A stretch of 57,615 nt of DNA from Helicobacter muridarum (GCF_000765805.2 NZ_JRPD02000012.1:1-57615); one strand, 5' to 3'. Shown: positions 1 to 10,345, numbered from the stretch's first letter. The notes: a model not told the origin generated them from the letters alone. A program made the numbers and translations.

Positions 1-132
1 GTAGAGATTTTAGATAAGCTTGATTCACTTATTAATGACTTAAATCAAGGAATACCAGCAGAGATAAGCTTAAGACGCAAACAATATGAATATTATAGAG
101 AAAAGCTACTAAGCTTTAAAGAAGCAAAATAA
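1..132 (+). CDS. hsdS: Type I restriction-modification specificity subunit, 3' end only
   Basis: An open frame runs from base 1 to a TAA at 130-132, giving the last 43 residues of a protein cut by the window edge. The tail carries the pattern [20 protein letters not shown], which I recognise as the conserved C-terminal end of type I HsdS subunits (the end of the second coiled-coil conserved region). HsdS selects the target sequence for the HsdM methylase and HsdR endonuclease. Neither partner is visible here, so they must lie to the left or elsewhere. The target-recognition domains are outside the window and the specificity cannot be told. Confidence in the family is good although only a fragment is seen. 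Confidence 0.8.
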   Translation, partial: VEILDKLDSLINDLNQGIPAEISLRRKQYEYYREKLLSFKEAK

Positions 133-794
133 ATAAAGATTCTTAATAATAAAGATATTCCCATTGTTATGTTGAAAGGGTATAGCAACTAAAACATTTC
201 CTTTTTACTATGTAAAAACCTCTTGCAATCCTCAAGGATTTTACCCTTGACTACAAATATGACAAATTTGATTCTAATAATAAAGATATTTTAATCATTT
301 CACTCCTTCAATATAACAAAGTAGATATTTAAGCTTTTGCTATGCAAAAGCATTAATCATAACAAGATAAATAAAGAATACCCATTAAACTAAATCATAA
401 CAAGGTAGATACTTTGTAGATGCTTTATATTATTTGAATACTAAGTATGACAAGAAAAAAGATTTAGAACAACAAATAAAAATAGAGGCTTAAATCATGA
501 CAAATAAGATACTAAGCAAGAATAAGTAAGATAGATATAACAATACAATTTATCATATCTTAGTTGTATTACTCATTTTATCATTATGAAGTATCTACTC
601 CTATTATCACTCTAAACCTAGCCTAAAGCTAGATGAAGAATCTCTATTAATGAGATGCTTTTAGAGATGTTTCGCATTTTACGAATGCTTAATATGATAA
701 GTTGAGAGGAGATATTTGTCCTTGCGGGAATCTGGTAGCTCAAAGCCTTAGCATAGCTTCGCTAAACGAATTGTTTTTGAAGCTTAATCAAAGT
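133..794. other. Non-coding spacer with degenerate repeats and small hairpins
   Basis: This 660-base AT-rich stretch between hsdS and the phosphoglucomutase gene has no credible ORF. It holds about four degenerate copies of a short unit around AATCATAACAAGGTAGATA (near 311, 355, 393 and 493). It also has a perfect 8-bp hairpin with a 3-base loop (333-351), a 5-bp CTAGC/GCTAG hairpin (618-632) and a GAAGAATCTC string like the repeat element at 49.3-49.5 kb. It looks like decayed repeat DNA. Confidence 0.5.
333..351. repeat. Perfect 8-bp hairpin in the spacer after hsdS
   Basis: GCTTTTGC and GCAAAAGC are separated by TAT. It could act as a transcription terminator for hsdS, but it lies 200 bases past the stop and no clean T-tract follows, so a role is uncertain. 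Confidence 0.4.
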
Positions 795-2210
795 TTATAG
801 TCTTGATTGCTGCTGACTTAATAAATCAAGCAAAAAATCCTTATAATAGGCTAAATCTTCCATTGAAGCGGCTTCGAAGCGCGTAACAATTACAGGACTA
901 GTATTACTTGCCCTTATAAGACCCCAACCATTTGGAAATATAACTCGCACGCCATCAATGGTAATAATGTCCTTTATAAGCGGAATTTTCAAGTTATCTT
1001 GAGATTGATTTGATTTTAAGGATTGTAGGCATTCTTGTATATTCGAAATGATAAGGAACTTTTTGTCTTCAGTTGTGTTTATTTTCTCTTCGTCAGTGCT
1101 ATAGCTTCGTGGTAAGGAAAATATCATATCCTCTAATGGCTTAATTGCATACTCACAGCTAGTTTCCTGATCTGCATTATAAATTAGCTCTAAGATTCTA
1201 AAACTTGCATAAATTGCATCATCATAACCAAAATATCTATCATTAAAGAATATATGTCCGCTCATCTCACATGCTAATGTGGCATTTAATTCTTTTAACT
1301 TAACTTTGAGATTGCTATGACCTGTTTTATACATTACCGCCTTGCCTATTTTATTGATGTAATCATACATAACTTGAGAGCATTTTACTTCACCTATAAT
1401 AATAGGATTTGGGATTGTTTTAGATATGTCATTGGCAAACAATATTGCCAATTCATCACCCTTAAAAACATGCCTTTGAGAAACTAGCCCCACTCTATCA
1501 GCATCTCCATCATAAGCTATACCTATGTGCAAGTTATTCTGCTTCAATGTCTCCTTTATATCAGCTAGATTATTATCTTCACTTGGATCTGGATGATGAT
1601 TTGGAAATGTCCCATCTGGCTTAAAATATAAATTAATAGAATCTATATTCAGATTCTGCAATATTCCCTCAAGAGCTAGACTTGCTACACCATTACCACA
1701 ATCAAATACAACTCGTTCTTTCCAGTTCTTTAAACAAGAAAACTCATCGCTAATAAAGCGAATATAATTTTGCAATATATCAAATCTCTCAATAACTTTA
1801 GCCTGCTTGATTGGAAAGCTTACATCATTGAGTATTTTAGAAATATCTTGAATATCCTTGCCATAAAAAGGAGCTTGATTGATAGTAATCTTAAAACCAT
1901 TATATTCAGGGGGATTATGTGAACCTGTAATCATCACAGAGCTTTTAATATCTGTAGTAAATGTGCAAAAATATGCAACAGGTGTAGGAATCATGCCAAG
2001 ATTATAAACTTGCACATCAGCACTAGCAAAACCAGATGAAAGCCAATCAAATAATGTTGTGCTATGCGTTCTTGCATCATAACCAATAGCTACATTACTA
2101 TCATATTTCTTTATAATATTGCCTAATATATAGCCTATCTTACAAACTATATCTTGGACTAAATCCTGATTAAAAATACCACGAATATCATATTCTCTAA
2201 ATATTGACAT
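795..2210 (-). CDS. algC: Phosphomannomutase/phosphoglucomutase
   Basis: This enzyme of the alpha-D-phosphohexomutase family interconverts hexose 1- and 6-phosphates and supplies precursors for LPS, glycan and nucleotide-sugar synthesis in the cytoplasm. All four family signatures are visible: the phosphoserine loop TGSHNP near residue 98, the metal loop DGDADR, the sugar-binding GEVK/CEMSGH segment, and the C-terminal phosphate loop RASNTSP. At about 471 residues the length is normal for the AlgC/ManB type. A GTG at 2219 is possible, but ATG at 2210 is preferred because AAGG lies 8 bases upstream and the protein then begins MSIFREYDIRG, the usual family start. An unknown gene lies 88 bases upstream on the same strand. 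Which sugar is preferred cannot be told from sequence. Confidence 0.93.
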   Translation of the reverse strand: MSIFREYDIRGIFNQDLVQDIVCKIGYILGNIIKKYDSNVAIGYDARTHSTTLFDWLSSGFASADVQVYNLGMIPTPVAYFCTFTTDIKSSVMITGSHNPPEYNGFKITINQAPFYGKDIQDISKILNDVSFPIKQAKVIERFDILQNYIRFISDEFSCLKNWKERVVFDCGNGVASLALEGILQNLNIDSINLYFKPDGTFPNHHPDPSEDNNLADIKETLKQNNLHIGIAYDGDADRVGLVSQRHVFKGDELAILFANDISKTIPNPIIIGEVKCSQVMYDYINKIGKAVMYKTGHSNLKVKLKELNATLACEMSGHIFFNDRYFGYDDAIYASFRILELIYNADQETSCEYAIKPLEDMIFSLPRSYSTDEEKINTTEDKKFLIISNIQECLQSLKSNQSQDNLKIPLIKDIITIDGVRVIFPNGWGLIRASNTSPVIVTRFEAASMEDLAYYKDFLLDLLSQQQSRL

Positions 2211-2298
2211 TGTTATCACCTTGATAGTTTATAACCTATAGCTACATAATGGAAGACCATTGTAACATATTAATTTATAAATGATTCTAGTATTAGCC

Positions 2299-2883
2299 CT
2301 AAGAGCAAGGATTCTTATATTTTAAGAGATTTTTCTCAACGATACCATCAATACCAATTACTACATGTTGTAAATCTTGACAAAAATCCGAAACTATTGG
2401 TCTCCAAAAACCACAATTTTGTATATCTTTATAAGATTCTACAAGTGCTAGAATCTTAATATCTAATAAATAATGATTGACAAGACTTTGGGCAAATGGC
2501 AATAAGGAGAAATTTCTTTTGTCAATTAGACAAAAACTAGCACCCAATTGAGAAAATAAAAGTATGATGAGGTTAAGCGGTAGATATGACATTTGATTTG
2601 TGGGTAAATTCTGAACACTAGGATAGTTTTTATGAGTATAATGAGGATATTTTGAAGTGCTATTAAACTCATTAATAGCAAAATTTGCCTCCCTTCCTAG
2701 GAGCACAGCATACTCAATTTCTTGCTTTTTCAATTCTAAACCAAGCAAAAAATAAGATTCCAATTTCTCACAATTATCAATACAAATCAAAGCATAAGAA
2801 TCAGCCATGATACTTTTAGAATCTTCATAATGAGTAATTTCAACAAAATATTTACATATACCTAAATTGCTAAATATCAACAT
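2299..2883 (-). CDS. Conserved-looking hypothetical protein, 194 aa
   Basis: I do not recognise the family. The product has no clear signal peptide, and one hydrophobic stretch (LPLNLIILLFSQLGASFCLI, near residue 105) could be a buried strand-helix rather than a membrane span. An AAAGGTAAGG site just before the ATG supports the start. The gene lies upstream of the phosphohexomutase gene on the same strand (88-base gap) and may share its transcript. Codon use and AT content match the neighbours, which argues for a real gene native to this lineage. A cytosolic protein is the most I would infer. Confidence 0.65.
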   Translation of the reverse strand: MLIFSNLGICKYFVEITHYEDSKSIMADSYALICIDNCEKLESYFLLGLELKKQEIEYAVLLGREANFAINEFNSTSKYPHYTHKNYPSVQNLPTNQMSYLPLNLIILLFSQLGASFCLIDKRNFSLLPFAQSLVNHYLLDIKILALVESYKDIQNCGFWRPIVSDFCQDLQHVVIGIDGIVEKNLLKYKNPCS

Positions 2884-3078
2884 AACCTTACCTTTATGAT
2901 TTTATAATTAAGACATGATATATCATTTTGATTCTAGTATGGTTTCAACAATATAAACAATATAAATGCTAATCAACAATATTCATATTTTACAAAAAAA
3001 GCAAAAGTATTTGCTGTAAAAAGTCAACTAATAATAAAAATTATAAAATAAAGAATATACAATAATAGTTTTTTATCT

Positions 3079-3084
3079 TATAAT
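3079..3084 (+). promoter_or_regulatory. Predicted -10 box for the TonB-dependent receptor gene
   Basis: TATAAT sits about 48 bases before the receptor ATG. The A/T-rich stretch upstream (about 3028-3060) includes AATAATAAAAATTATA-like sequence that could hold a Fur site, but the match is too loose to call. Confidence 0.5.
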
Positions 3085-3131
3085 TCTGCTTCTATATACA
3101 AAACGCTTAATTTATTTTATGGAGTTAGATT

Positions 3132-5390
3132 ATGCAGCAAACATTACAATGCTATACATTGTTATTTTGTTTTAGTAGTATGGTTACTTATGGAAATATG
3201 ATTCACTCTAATCAAGAAGATATAAATAACAAATATGCAGAAATAGATTCTGCTCTACAGAAGCAAACTATGACAAGCAACAAAGATGAAATACAAACAA
3301 GCTATAAAATAGAAAAAATAGTTACTACTGCTAAAGGCACAGAGCAATTAGCAAAAGATGCACCAGCATCTATTACTACAATCACGCAAAAAGATATAGA
3401 AAGTAAACCACATAAAGACTTAGCAGAGATTGTAGCAGGAATACCAGGCGTTGATATTGGGCAAAGTATGGGAAGAGGAGGTAATGTTGATATTTCTATT
3501 CGCGGTATGCCAAGCAACTATACTCTTATACTCATAGATGGTAAAAGACAAAGTGTTGGTGGCTCTATTAATACATTTAATAATGGATATAGTCAAGCTG
3601 ATAATAACTTTTTCCCACCACTTAATGCCATTGAGCGCATAGAAGTAATACGTGGTCCATTAAGCACCCTTTATGGAAGCGATGCTATTGGTGGTGTTAT
3701 AAATATCATTACTAAGAAAAGAATTGATAAATTCGCAATTAATGTAAATTTAGAAACAGTGCAAAATGAACATAGGTATTTTGGTTCAAATTACATAGCC
3801 AACATATTCACAACAATTCCAATTATTAAAAATACATTAGGTTTGCAGCTTAGAGGAAGATATTTTTATCACGAGCCTTCTTCTATAACTTTTAGCGGAC
3901 CAATTCTAACAGAGACTGGTGACAACAAAAATAATATGACTGGGAATAATGGAGGTAAATTTACTTTAGGGCAAATTGTTAAAGGTGAGCCTGATGGCGG
4001 AATAGGGAATCCGACAGAAAATGATAATTTTGATTTAGGTGCAAGGCTTTTATGGAATCCAGATTCTAATAATAATCTTTATTTTGATGCTCAATTTGCA
4101 AGACAAGGGTTTGATAATAGTATGGAGCAATGGGGTCCTCATACAAGCGTAGCAAGAAAATATATTCTAATGCGCAATAACTTATTGCTTGCGCATAATG
4201 GAAACTACAATGGTTGGAATATACAAAACTCCTTGCAAATCAATCAAAGCTTCAATAATAGCAGATTTAATTCACTAGCAAAACCTCCAACAAATAGAGA
4301 TATTTTAGGAAGAGACTTTATTGCTGAATCTAAAATATTTACTGATCTACCCTTTGATAATAGCTTAAGTGTTGGTGTTACATATTGGTATTCATTTATG
4401 CAAGACCTAATAGGCAATCCTAGCACCTTTGCGCAGCACAATATAGCAATATTTGCTGAAGATGAATGGGAAATATTTGATGACTTTCGTCTTACCTTGG
4501 CTATTAGAGAAGATTACTATTCTAGATTTGGATTCAATACTTCTCCAAAAGTTTATTTAGTATGGAATATTTTGCAAGATTGGCTTACAATTAAGGGAGG
4601 TATTACTTCAGGTTATAAAGCACCTTATTTAAATGAACTAGTAGATGGTCCAATAGGATTAGGTAATCAAGGAAACAGGGTAACAGTGGGTAATCCAAAC
4701 CTTAAACCAGAAATAAGCCTTAGTGCTGAAGCAAGCATATTAAGTGATAATGATTATCTTGAAATAGGTGGGACATACTTTTATACACAATTTTATAACA
4801 AGATTGCCAACATGAACTTCAGAGCAACCGATCCAGAGTGCCAAAAAGCTTATGGACAACTTTGTGCTTTGCGTAGCAATATTGACAGAGCATTCATTCA
4901 AGGTATAGAATTTTTTGCTGGAATGAAACCTATCTTAGGAATATCATTTGATATAAGTTACACTTATATTTATAGTAAGCAGTTAACTGGTGCAATGAAA
5001 GGCTATCCTCTTGAAAATACTCTTTCACATCTTTTTTACTCAAAATTAAGTTGGGATTATAAAAATTTGAACTTATATTTAAGAGCAGAAGCACAAGGCA
5101 AAAGATTTCGAGGGTTAAATCCAAATAGATTTCCTATTCGTAACCAAATTCTAGGAAATTATTATAAACCGTTTTTTCTAGTGCATATAGGAGGTAGTTA
5201 TAAAATATCTAGAAATTTTAAGGTTAATTTTGCAATTTATAATCTTTTTGATGTAAATTTTATTGATTTTGTCCATACAGATTTTTATTCTAAAGCTTCC
5301 TCAAAAAGCATGCAACCTTTTTTCTTCAATAGATATAATGTTATTCAAGAAGGTAGGAGATATGCAATAAGCCTAAGTATGGATTTTTAA
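3132..5390 (+). CDS. TonB-dependent outer-membrane receptor, ferric-siderophore type
   Basis: A TonB-gated beta-barrel that likely imports an iron-siderophore complex. A plug domain spans about residues 55-195: a TonB-box-like start (KIVTTAKG), QKDIESKPHKDLAEI, the RGMPSNYTLILIDGK segment, and VIRGPLSTLYGSDAIGGVINII closing the plug (last two given in part). The rest is a barrel of alternating strands, and the chain ends in aromatic Phe (SLSMDF) as outer-membrane proteins do. The plug signature is closest to the FepA/CfrA/IrgA group. At 752 residues it is of normal size. The N-terminus is an unusual signal sequence, with a hydrophobic run at residues 8-20 but no clear AxA site. GGAG lies 7 bases before the ATG. 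Energy would come from exbB-exbD-tonB at 41.8-43.4 kb. The ligand is unknown. Confidence 0.92.
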   Translation: MQQTLQCYTLLFCFSSMVTYGNMIHSNQEDINNKYAEIDSALQKQTMTSNKDEIQTSYKIEKIVTTAKGTEQLAKDAPASITTITQKDIESKPHKDLAEIVAGIPGVDIGQSMGRGGNVDISIRGMPSNYTLILIDGKRQSVGGSINTFNNGYSQADNNFFPPLNAIERIEVIRGPLSTLYGSDAIGGVINIITKKRIDKFAINVNLETVQNEHRYFGSNYIANIFTTIPIIKNTLGLQLRGRYFYHEPSSITFSGPILTETGDNKNNMTGNNGGKFTLGQIVKGEPDGGIGNPTENDNFDLGARLLWNPDSNNNLYFDAQFARQGFDNSMEQWGPHTSVARKYILMRNNLLLAHNGNYNGWNIQNSLQINQSFNNSRFNSLAKPPTNRDILGRDFIAESKIFTDLPFDNSLSVGVTYWYSFMQDLIGNPSTFAQHNIAIFAEDEWEIFDDFRLTLAIREDYYSRFGFNTSPKVYLVWNILQDWLTIKGGITSGYKAPYLNELVDGPIGLGNQGNRVTVGNPNLKPEISLSAEASILSDNDYLEIGGTYFYTQFYNKIANMNFRATDPECQKAYGQLCALRSNIDRAFIQGIEFFAGMKPILGISFDISYTYIYSKQLTGAMKGYPLENTLSHLFYSKLSWDYKNLNLYLRAEAQGKRFRGLNPNRFPIRNQILGNYYKPFFLVHIGGSYKISRNFKVNFAIYNLFDVNFIDFVHTDFYSKASSKSMQPFFFNRYNVIQEGRRYAISLSMDF

Positions 5391-5460
5391 TTTAGAATAT
5401 ATAAATACCAATGTAGTATTTATTATAGTTGTTAAAGATTCCAGAATCAAAAATAAAATA

Positions 5461-6924
5461 TTATGGTTTTATAATGAAACTCAACCAATACCAAGAGCAA
5501 AATATTGTAACACATACTATCCCAACTACACTAAGTAAGAATCCAAACTTAACCATATCCCAAGCCTTAATACCACCCTGTGCGAATACTATCGCATTTG
5601 GAGGTGTGCTAATTGGAATCATAAAGGAGAAGCTAGCGCAAATTGTTACTGTAAGCATAATTAATATCCTTTCTACATCACTCAAGAATCCAGATGTAGC
5701 AACATTAATAATAGGCAATAAGATAGCAATCAAAGCAGTTGTGGAAAGGAATCCAGTAGCAATAATCGCCCCTATACATGATAACAATATAATAACCACA
5801 AAACTTAAATTTGAAAAATTAGACAAAAAAGACTCAAATGCAAGACCTAATTCAGCTTGAGAAAAAGCCATTGCAATGCAGAATCCAGCACCAAACAAGA
5901 AGATAATCTCATAAGGTATAGATTTTGAATCTTCCCAATCCAAAAAACCTACCTTAGGCAAAAACATCATCAAACCAAATGTAAGTAGTATTATATTTTC
6001 ATTCCAACCTAAACCATCATAAATAGGTCTAATAGGAGAATTTATAAGCAAAATAATAAGCAGTAAAATAATGAATCCAAGCAATCTTTTATGCTCTGAT
6101 GTAATTGATATAGATTCAAATGCGGATAAATTTAATTCCCTCTGCTTAGTATTAAAGGATAGAATCTTAATCATTGCATAAAGCATAAGCAAAGTCAAAG
6201 GAGACATCATAAATATCCAAGTAGTAAAACTAACACCTTGCAATCCTTGAGATTCTAAAAAACCTAAGTAAATGAGATTTGGAGGACTACCAATTGGCGT
6301 TGTAATGCCGCTAATGCTAGCACCAAAGGCTACTGCCAATAAAAAGCGAGTTTGCAGAAATTTATCTTGAGTTATAGACATGGCAACAGGCAATAATAAA
6401 AGTGCCACTGTAGAATTGGAAAGAGCTGTGCCAAGCACAACTGCAGCAACACCCAATGCAGATATTACTCCTTGAGGTGTCTTAGGGAATTTCGATAAGA
6501 AAACCTTAGCAATTAGTCTATGTAATCCAATCTTTTCTGTCGCTGTAGCAATCATAAATCCACCTAAAAATAGGAATATGATAGGATTGCCATAATTTGA
6601 AGTTGTGCTCTTAGTATCGAGTATGCCAAAACTAGGAAATAGGATTATAGGCAACAGAGATACAACTCCCATAGGCAATGCCTTATTTGTCCACAGCACA
6701 ACAAGCAAAGCTATAATTCCAATAAGCGATGATATTTTAAAAGAAGCCTCTAAATAGTAAAAAGCAAACAAATACACAATAATACCAACAATAATAGCCA
6801 AAGCTAATCCAAAAAATATTTTGTTCCATTTAATACTATTTTGTTTGGAAGTAGCAATGCTAGCTTGATCATTAGTGTCGTTAAAAGAGTCTTGTTTAGA
6901 TACTATGGTCTCATTTTGTTGCAT
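5461..6924 (-). CDS. DASS-family sodium/dicarboxylate (SLC13-type) anion symporter
   Basis: An inner-membrane transporter of the divalent anion:Na+ symporter family, expected to bring in succinate, malate, fumarate, citrate or sulfate with sodium. The protein is hydrophobic throughout, with about 12 spans. It carries the two Ser-Asn-Thr-like motifs of the family: LSNSTVALLLLP in the first half and FLSTTALIAILLP in the second. A polar 30-residue N-terminus precedes the first span. The frame opens at a TTG (6936), but ATG at 6924 is the likely start because GGAG lies 6-9 bases upstream, giving 487 residues. It converges with the receptor gene (70-base gap). The substrate cannot be settled from sequence. 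Confidence 0.88.
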   Translation of the reverse strand: MQQNETIVSKQDSFNDTNDQASIATSKQNSIKWNKIFFGLALAIIVGIIVYLFAFYYLEASFKISSLIGIIALLVVLWTNKALPMGVVSLLPIILFPSFGILDTKSTTSNYGNPIIFLFLGGFMIATATEKIGLHRLIAKVFLSKFPKTPQGVISALGVAAVVLGTALSNSTVALLLLPVAMSITQDKFLQTRFLLAVAFGASISGITTPIGSPPNLIYLGFLESQGLQGVSFTTWIFMMSPLTLLMLYAMIKILSFNTKQRELNLSAFESISITSEHKRLLGFIILLLIILLINSPIRPIYDGLGWNENIILLTFGLMMFLPKVGFLDWEDSKSIPYEIIFLFGAGFCIAMAFSQAELGLAFESFLSNFSNLSFVVIILLSCIGAIIATGFLSTTALIAILLPIINVATSGFLSDVERILIMLTVTICASFSFMIPISTPPNAIVFAQGGIKAWDMVKFGFLLSVVGIVCVTIFCSWYWLSFIIKP

Positions 6925-6962
6925 GAAAATCTCCAAGTAGCTTTAGTTTTGCAAGATTTAGG

Positions 6963-6968
6963 ATTATA
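6963..6968 (-). promoter_or_regulatory. Predicted -10 box for the DASS transporter
   Basis: TATAAT on the minus strand about 40 bases before the preferred ATG at 6924. Confidence 0.45.
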
Positions 6969-7161
6969 CTAAAAAAATACAATAATTATTAGAAATAATC
7001 TATAACACTTGGCATTGGAGGTCTTAAGCTTATTGTTTATAAATCTTATTTTAGCTTATTTTTAGATAACACTTACGGAAGCATAGAGTCTAATTGTAAA
7101 ATATGCTTATTAAGTGCTGTTACAAGTGATAAATCATAATATTTTAGGTTGCTACACATTT

Positions 7162-10100
7162 CTAAATGGAATATTTGGAATCATTTTTTCGTTTGCTTTG
7201 TAACCATTTACCAAAGCGGGCTATATAACTCCAAAATAACGGTATAAAAAATATCGCAATAAGTGTTGCAGCAAGCATTCCACCAATAACACCAGTTCCA
7301 ATAGCATGCCTACTTGCACTACCAGCACCAGTACTTAAAGCTAATGGAAGCACTCCCATACTAAATGCAAGAGAAGTCATAACAATTGGTCTAAATCGAA
7401 GTTTTGCGGCTCCAATAGCCGATTCTGCAATGCCTTTGCCCTCTTTCTCATGTAATTGTTGAGCAAACTCAACAATTAATATAGCATTCTTAGCTGATAA
7501 TGCAATAAGCATAACAAGCCCGATTTGGAAATATATATCATTATCTAAGCCCCTTATCGTAGTAGCAAGTAACGAGCCAAATACTGCAAATGGGACAGCT
7601 GTTAAAACAGATATAGGCATAAGCCATTTTTCATATTGTGCACACAGAATTAAAAACACAAATATCAGTCCAAATAAAAATGCAATAGTTCCTGTCCCGC
7701 TTGCATTCTTTTCTTGATAACTAGAACCTGAATAAGCTATAGTATATCCATCTGGAAGAACATCTCTTGCGACTTCCTCAATAGCACTCAAGGCATCGCC
7801 GCTAGAGTAACCCTCTCTTGGGTTGCCCATAATCTTTGCGCCTATAAAAAGGTTGAATCTATCAATAATATCTGCACCTGTTACACGCTCAAAATCTACC
7901 AATGTGCTAACTGGAATTAAATCTCCACTTTTAGATTTTACAAAGATTCTACTTAAATCATCTGGTGTTTTTCGAAACTCATCTTGTGCTTGAATATTGA
8001 CTTGATAAGTCTTACCATACAAATTAAAGTCGTTTACATAATACTGCCCAAAAGTGCTTTGCAATGTAGTAAATACATCATTCACACTTACATTCATAGC
8101 CTTAGCTTTTTCTCTATCCAATGTAACAAAATACTGTGGGATATTGGGATCAAAAAGACTCCTAACACCTACTAATTCCTTTCTCTCGTTTGCCTTTGCT
8201 ACAACAAGATTTGCATACTTTTCAAGCTCATCTAATGTTCCATTATTTCTATCCTGAATATATATTTCAAAACCGCCCGCAATGGATAATCCAGATATTG
8301 CTGGAGGATTAGTTACTAAGACATTTGCATCTAAATTTTTATTTAGCATTCCCATGAAACGTTTTGCAATGCTAAACGAACTTTCATTTCTCTCTCCCCA
8401 ATTTTTTAGAGTGGTAAATATCACTGCACCACTTGATCTAGCAGCACCTGCTAACATATCAAAACCTGCAATCAAAAAAGCAAAATCAATATTTGAATCA
8501 TTTTCTAATATATCAAGTGCCTTTTTACCCTCTACAATAGTCCTTGGTAGAGATGATGCTGGTGGCAGCTGAATAAATGAAAGCATTGAGCCTTTATCTT
8601 CACTTGGGACTAGACTTGTTGGTAATCTACTAAATAATCCCAAGCAAGTAACAATAATAGCAATAAAACAAAGTACAAGCACTAAGCCATATCTCAAAGC
8701 CTTAACAACTTGCTGCCCAAACTTAATTGTTAGCCAATCAAAAAAGTCATTAAATCTTTTTACAATGTAAAATGGCTTTGGTCTTGTATCTTTTAGAATC
8801 GATACACAAAGAGCTGGAGTTAAGGTAAGTGCAACAAATCCAGAAATAATGACTGATATAACAATAGTAATGGCAAATTGTTTATAAATTGCCCCGCTAA
8901 ATCCGCCAATAAATGCTACAGGGATAAATACCGCACATAGAACAAGCACTATGGCTATAACTGGTCCTTGTATCTCATCCATTGCTTTTATGGTGGCTTC
9001 TTTTACACTTAACTTTTCACTATGTATAATACGCTCTACATTTTCTATAACGATAATAGCATCGTCAACAACAATACCAATGGCTAGAATAAGACCAAAT
9101 AAAGTAAGCAAGTTAATTGAGAATCCAAGCACATACATACCCGCAAATGCGCCAATTATCGATACTGGAATAGCGATAACTGGGATTATTGTTGCACGGA
9201 GATTTTGCAAGAAGAAATACATAATAACAACCACTAGAACAATAGCTTCTATAAATGTTTTTATGACTTCTCTAATGGAAATTTTTACATAGTCTGTTGT
9301 ATTATATACATTTTTATAATATATGCCAGTAGGAAATGATTTAGATAGTTCTTGCATTTTTCTCTCTACGTTATCTGCCACATTTAGCGCGTTTGCGCCG
9401 GGCTGTAATGATATTCCAAATGCAGAAGCACTTTTACCACTTAAGAGAGGGCTAACGCTATAATCCTTTGCCCCTAGCTCAATTCTAGCCACATCTCTAA
9501 GTCTAAGGGCAGAGCCATCATTATTTGAACGGATAATAATATTGCCAAATTCATCTGCATTTATGAATCTTCCCTGCGTTGTTACAGAATATGTAAAAGT
9601 TACATCATCTCGCATAGGCTGTGCACCAAATGAGCCTACAGCAAATTGAGAATTCTGCTCTGAAATTACACTCGCAACCTCTGATGGGGTTAGATTATTT
9701 TGAGAAAGCTTATCTATATCTAGCCAAATCCTCATAGAATAATCCCTAGAGCCAAATGATATTATATCTCCAACTCCTGGAACCCGTTTTAATTCATTAA
9801 TCACATTTAATATTCCATAATTTGCAACATAGGTAGCATCATAAGCTGGATTATCTGAATACATAGCATATACGGCTAGCATTGTAGATGATCTTTTGCG
9901 CGTGGTAACTCCAACCCTTTGAACATCAGCTGGCAGTTGAGTTAGAGAGGCTTGAACTCTGTTACTAACATTTACAAGAGCCATATCAGCATTTACATCA
10001 TTGCCAAAAAATACACTAATACTAAGAACACCGCTTGAAGATGAAGAAGATTTCATATACAGCATTCCTTCTACGCCATTAATACTATCCTCTATAATGC

Positions 10101-10290
10101 TAGCCACAGTATTAGCTACGACTTCAGCATTCGCACCACTATAAGATGCTTGCACTGTTATCTCATTTGGCACCACTTGAGGATACTCTTCAACAGGTAG
10201 GATAAAGATACTAATAATACCCACTAAAGTGATAATTACAGATAAAACTATCGAGAATACAGGTCGCTCAATGAAAAATCGAGAAATCAT
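7162..10290 (-). CDS. RND-family multidrug efflux pump, inner-membrane subunit (AcrB/CmeB/HefC type)
   Basis: A proton-driven tripartite efflux pump protomer of the HAE1 family, exporting drugs, bile salts or dyes. It starts with the family hallmark MISRFFIERPVFSIVLS and has 12 predicted spans, two large periplasmic loops (about residues 30-335 and 560-870), the TM4 acidic pair in GIVVDDAIIVIEN, and a closing helix group SAKNAILIVEFA. At 1042 residues it is the usual AcrB length. No periplasmic adaptor or TolC-like gene is adjacent: 7161 and below holds a different gene and 10291 and above holds a tRNA. It must therefore borrow partners encoded elsewhere or be regulated apart from them. The bile-rich niche of such helicobacters makes bile export plausible, but that is inference. 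Confidence 0.94.
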   Translation of the reverse strand: MISRFFIERPVFSIVLSVIITLVGIISIFILPVEEYPQVVPNEITVQASYSGANAEVVANTVASIIEDSINGVEGMLYMKSSSSSSGVLSISVFFGNDVNADMALVNVSNRVQASLTQLPADVQRVGVTTRKRSSTMLAVYAMYSDNPAYDATYVANYGILNVINELKRVPGVGDIISFGSRDYSMRIWLDIDKLSQNNLTPSEVASVISEQNSQFAVGSFGAQPMRDDVTFTYSVTTQGRFINADEFGNIIIRSNNDGSALRLRDVARIELGAKDYSVSPLLSGKSASAFGISLQPGANALNVADNVERKMQELSKSFPTGIYYKNVYNTTDYVKISIREVIKTFIEAIVLVVVIMYFFLQNLRATIIPVIAIPVSIIGAFAGMYVLGFSINLLTLFGLILAIGIVVDDAIIVIENVERIIHSEKLSVKEATIKAMDEIQGPVIAIVLVLCAVFIPVAFIGGFSGAIYKQFAITIVISVIISGFVALTLTPALCVSILKDTRPKPFYIVKRFNDFFDWLTIKFGQQVVKALRYGLVLVLCFIAIIVTCLGLFSRLPTSLVPSEDKGSMLSFIQLPPASSLPRTIVEGKKALDILENDSNIDFAFLIAGFDMLAGAARSSGAVIFTTLKNWGERNESSFSIAKRFMGMLNKNLDANVLVTNPPAISGLSIAGGFEIYIQDRNNGTLDELEKYANLVVAKANERKELVGVRSLFDPNIPQYFVTLDREKAKAMNVSVNDVFTTLQSTFGQYYVNDFNLYGKTYQVNIQAQDEFRKTPDDLSRIFVKSKSGDLIPVSTLVDFERVTGADIIDRFNLFIGAKIMGNPREGYSSGDALSAIEEVARDVLPDGYTIAYSGSSYQEKNASGTGTIAFLFGLIFVFLILCAQYEKWLMPISVLTAVPFAVFGSLLATTIRGLDNDIYFQIGLVMLIALSAKNAILIVEFAQQLHEKEGKGIAESAIGAAKLRFRPIVMTSLAFSMGVLPLALSTGAGSASRHAIGTGVIGGMLAATLIAIFFIPLFWSYIARFGKWLQSKRKNDSKYSI

Positions 10291-10345
10291 AATATCCCTT
10301 CAATTAAATTAATATTAGGACTGATTAGTAGTAGAAATGAAGATA

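Noticed and set aside
3028-3060. Fur box before the TonB-dependent receptor
   Set aside because: A/T-rich sequence matches loosely in many places; no inverted repeat of convincing quality was found.
5429-5860. Open frame of 143 codons on the plus strand
   Set aside because: It lies antisense within the DASS transporter gene, which has clear family motifs.
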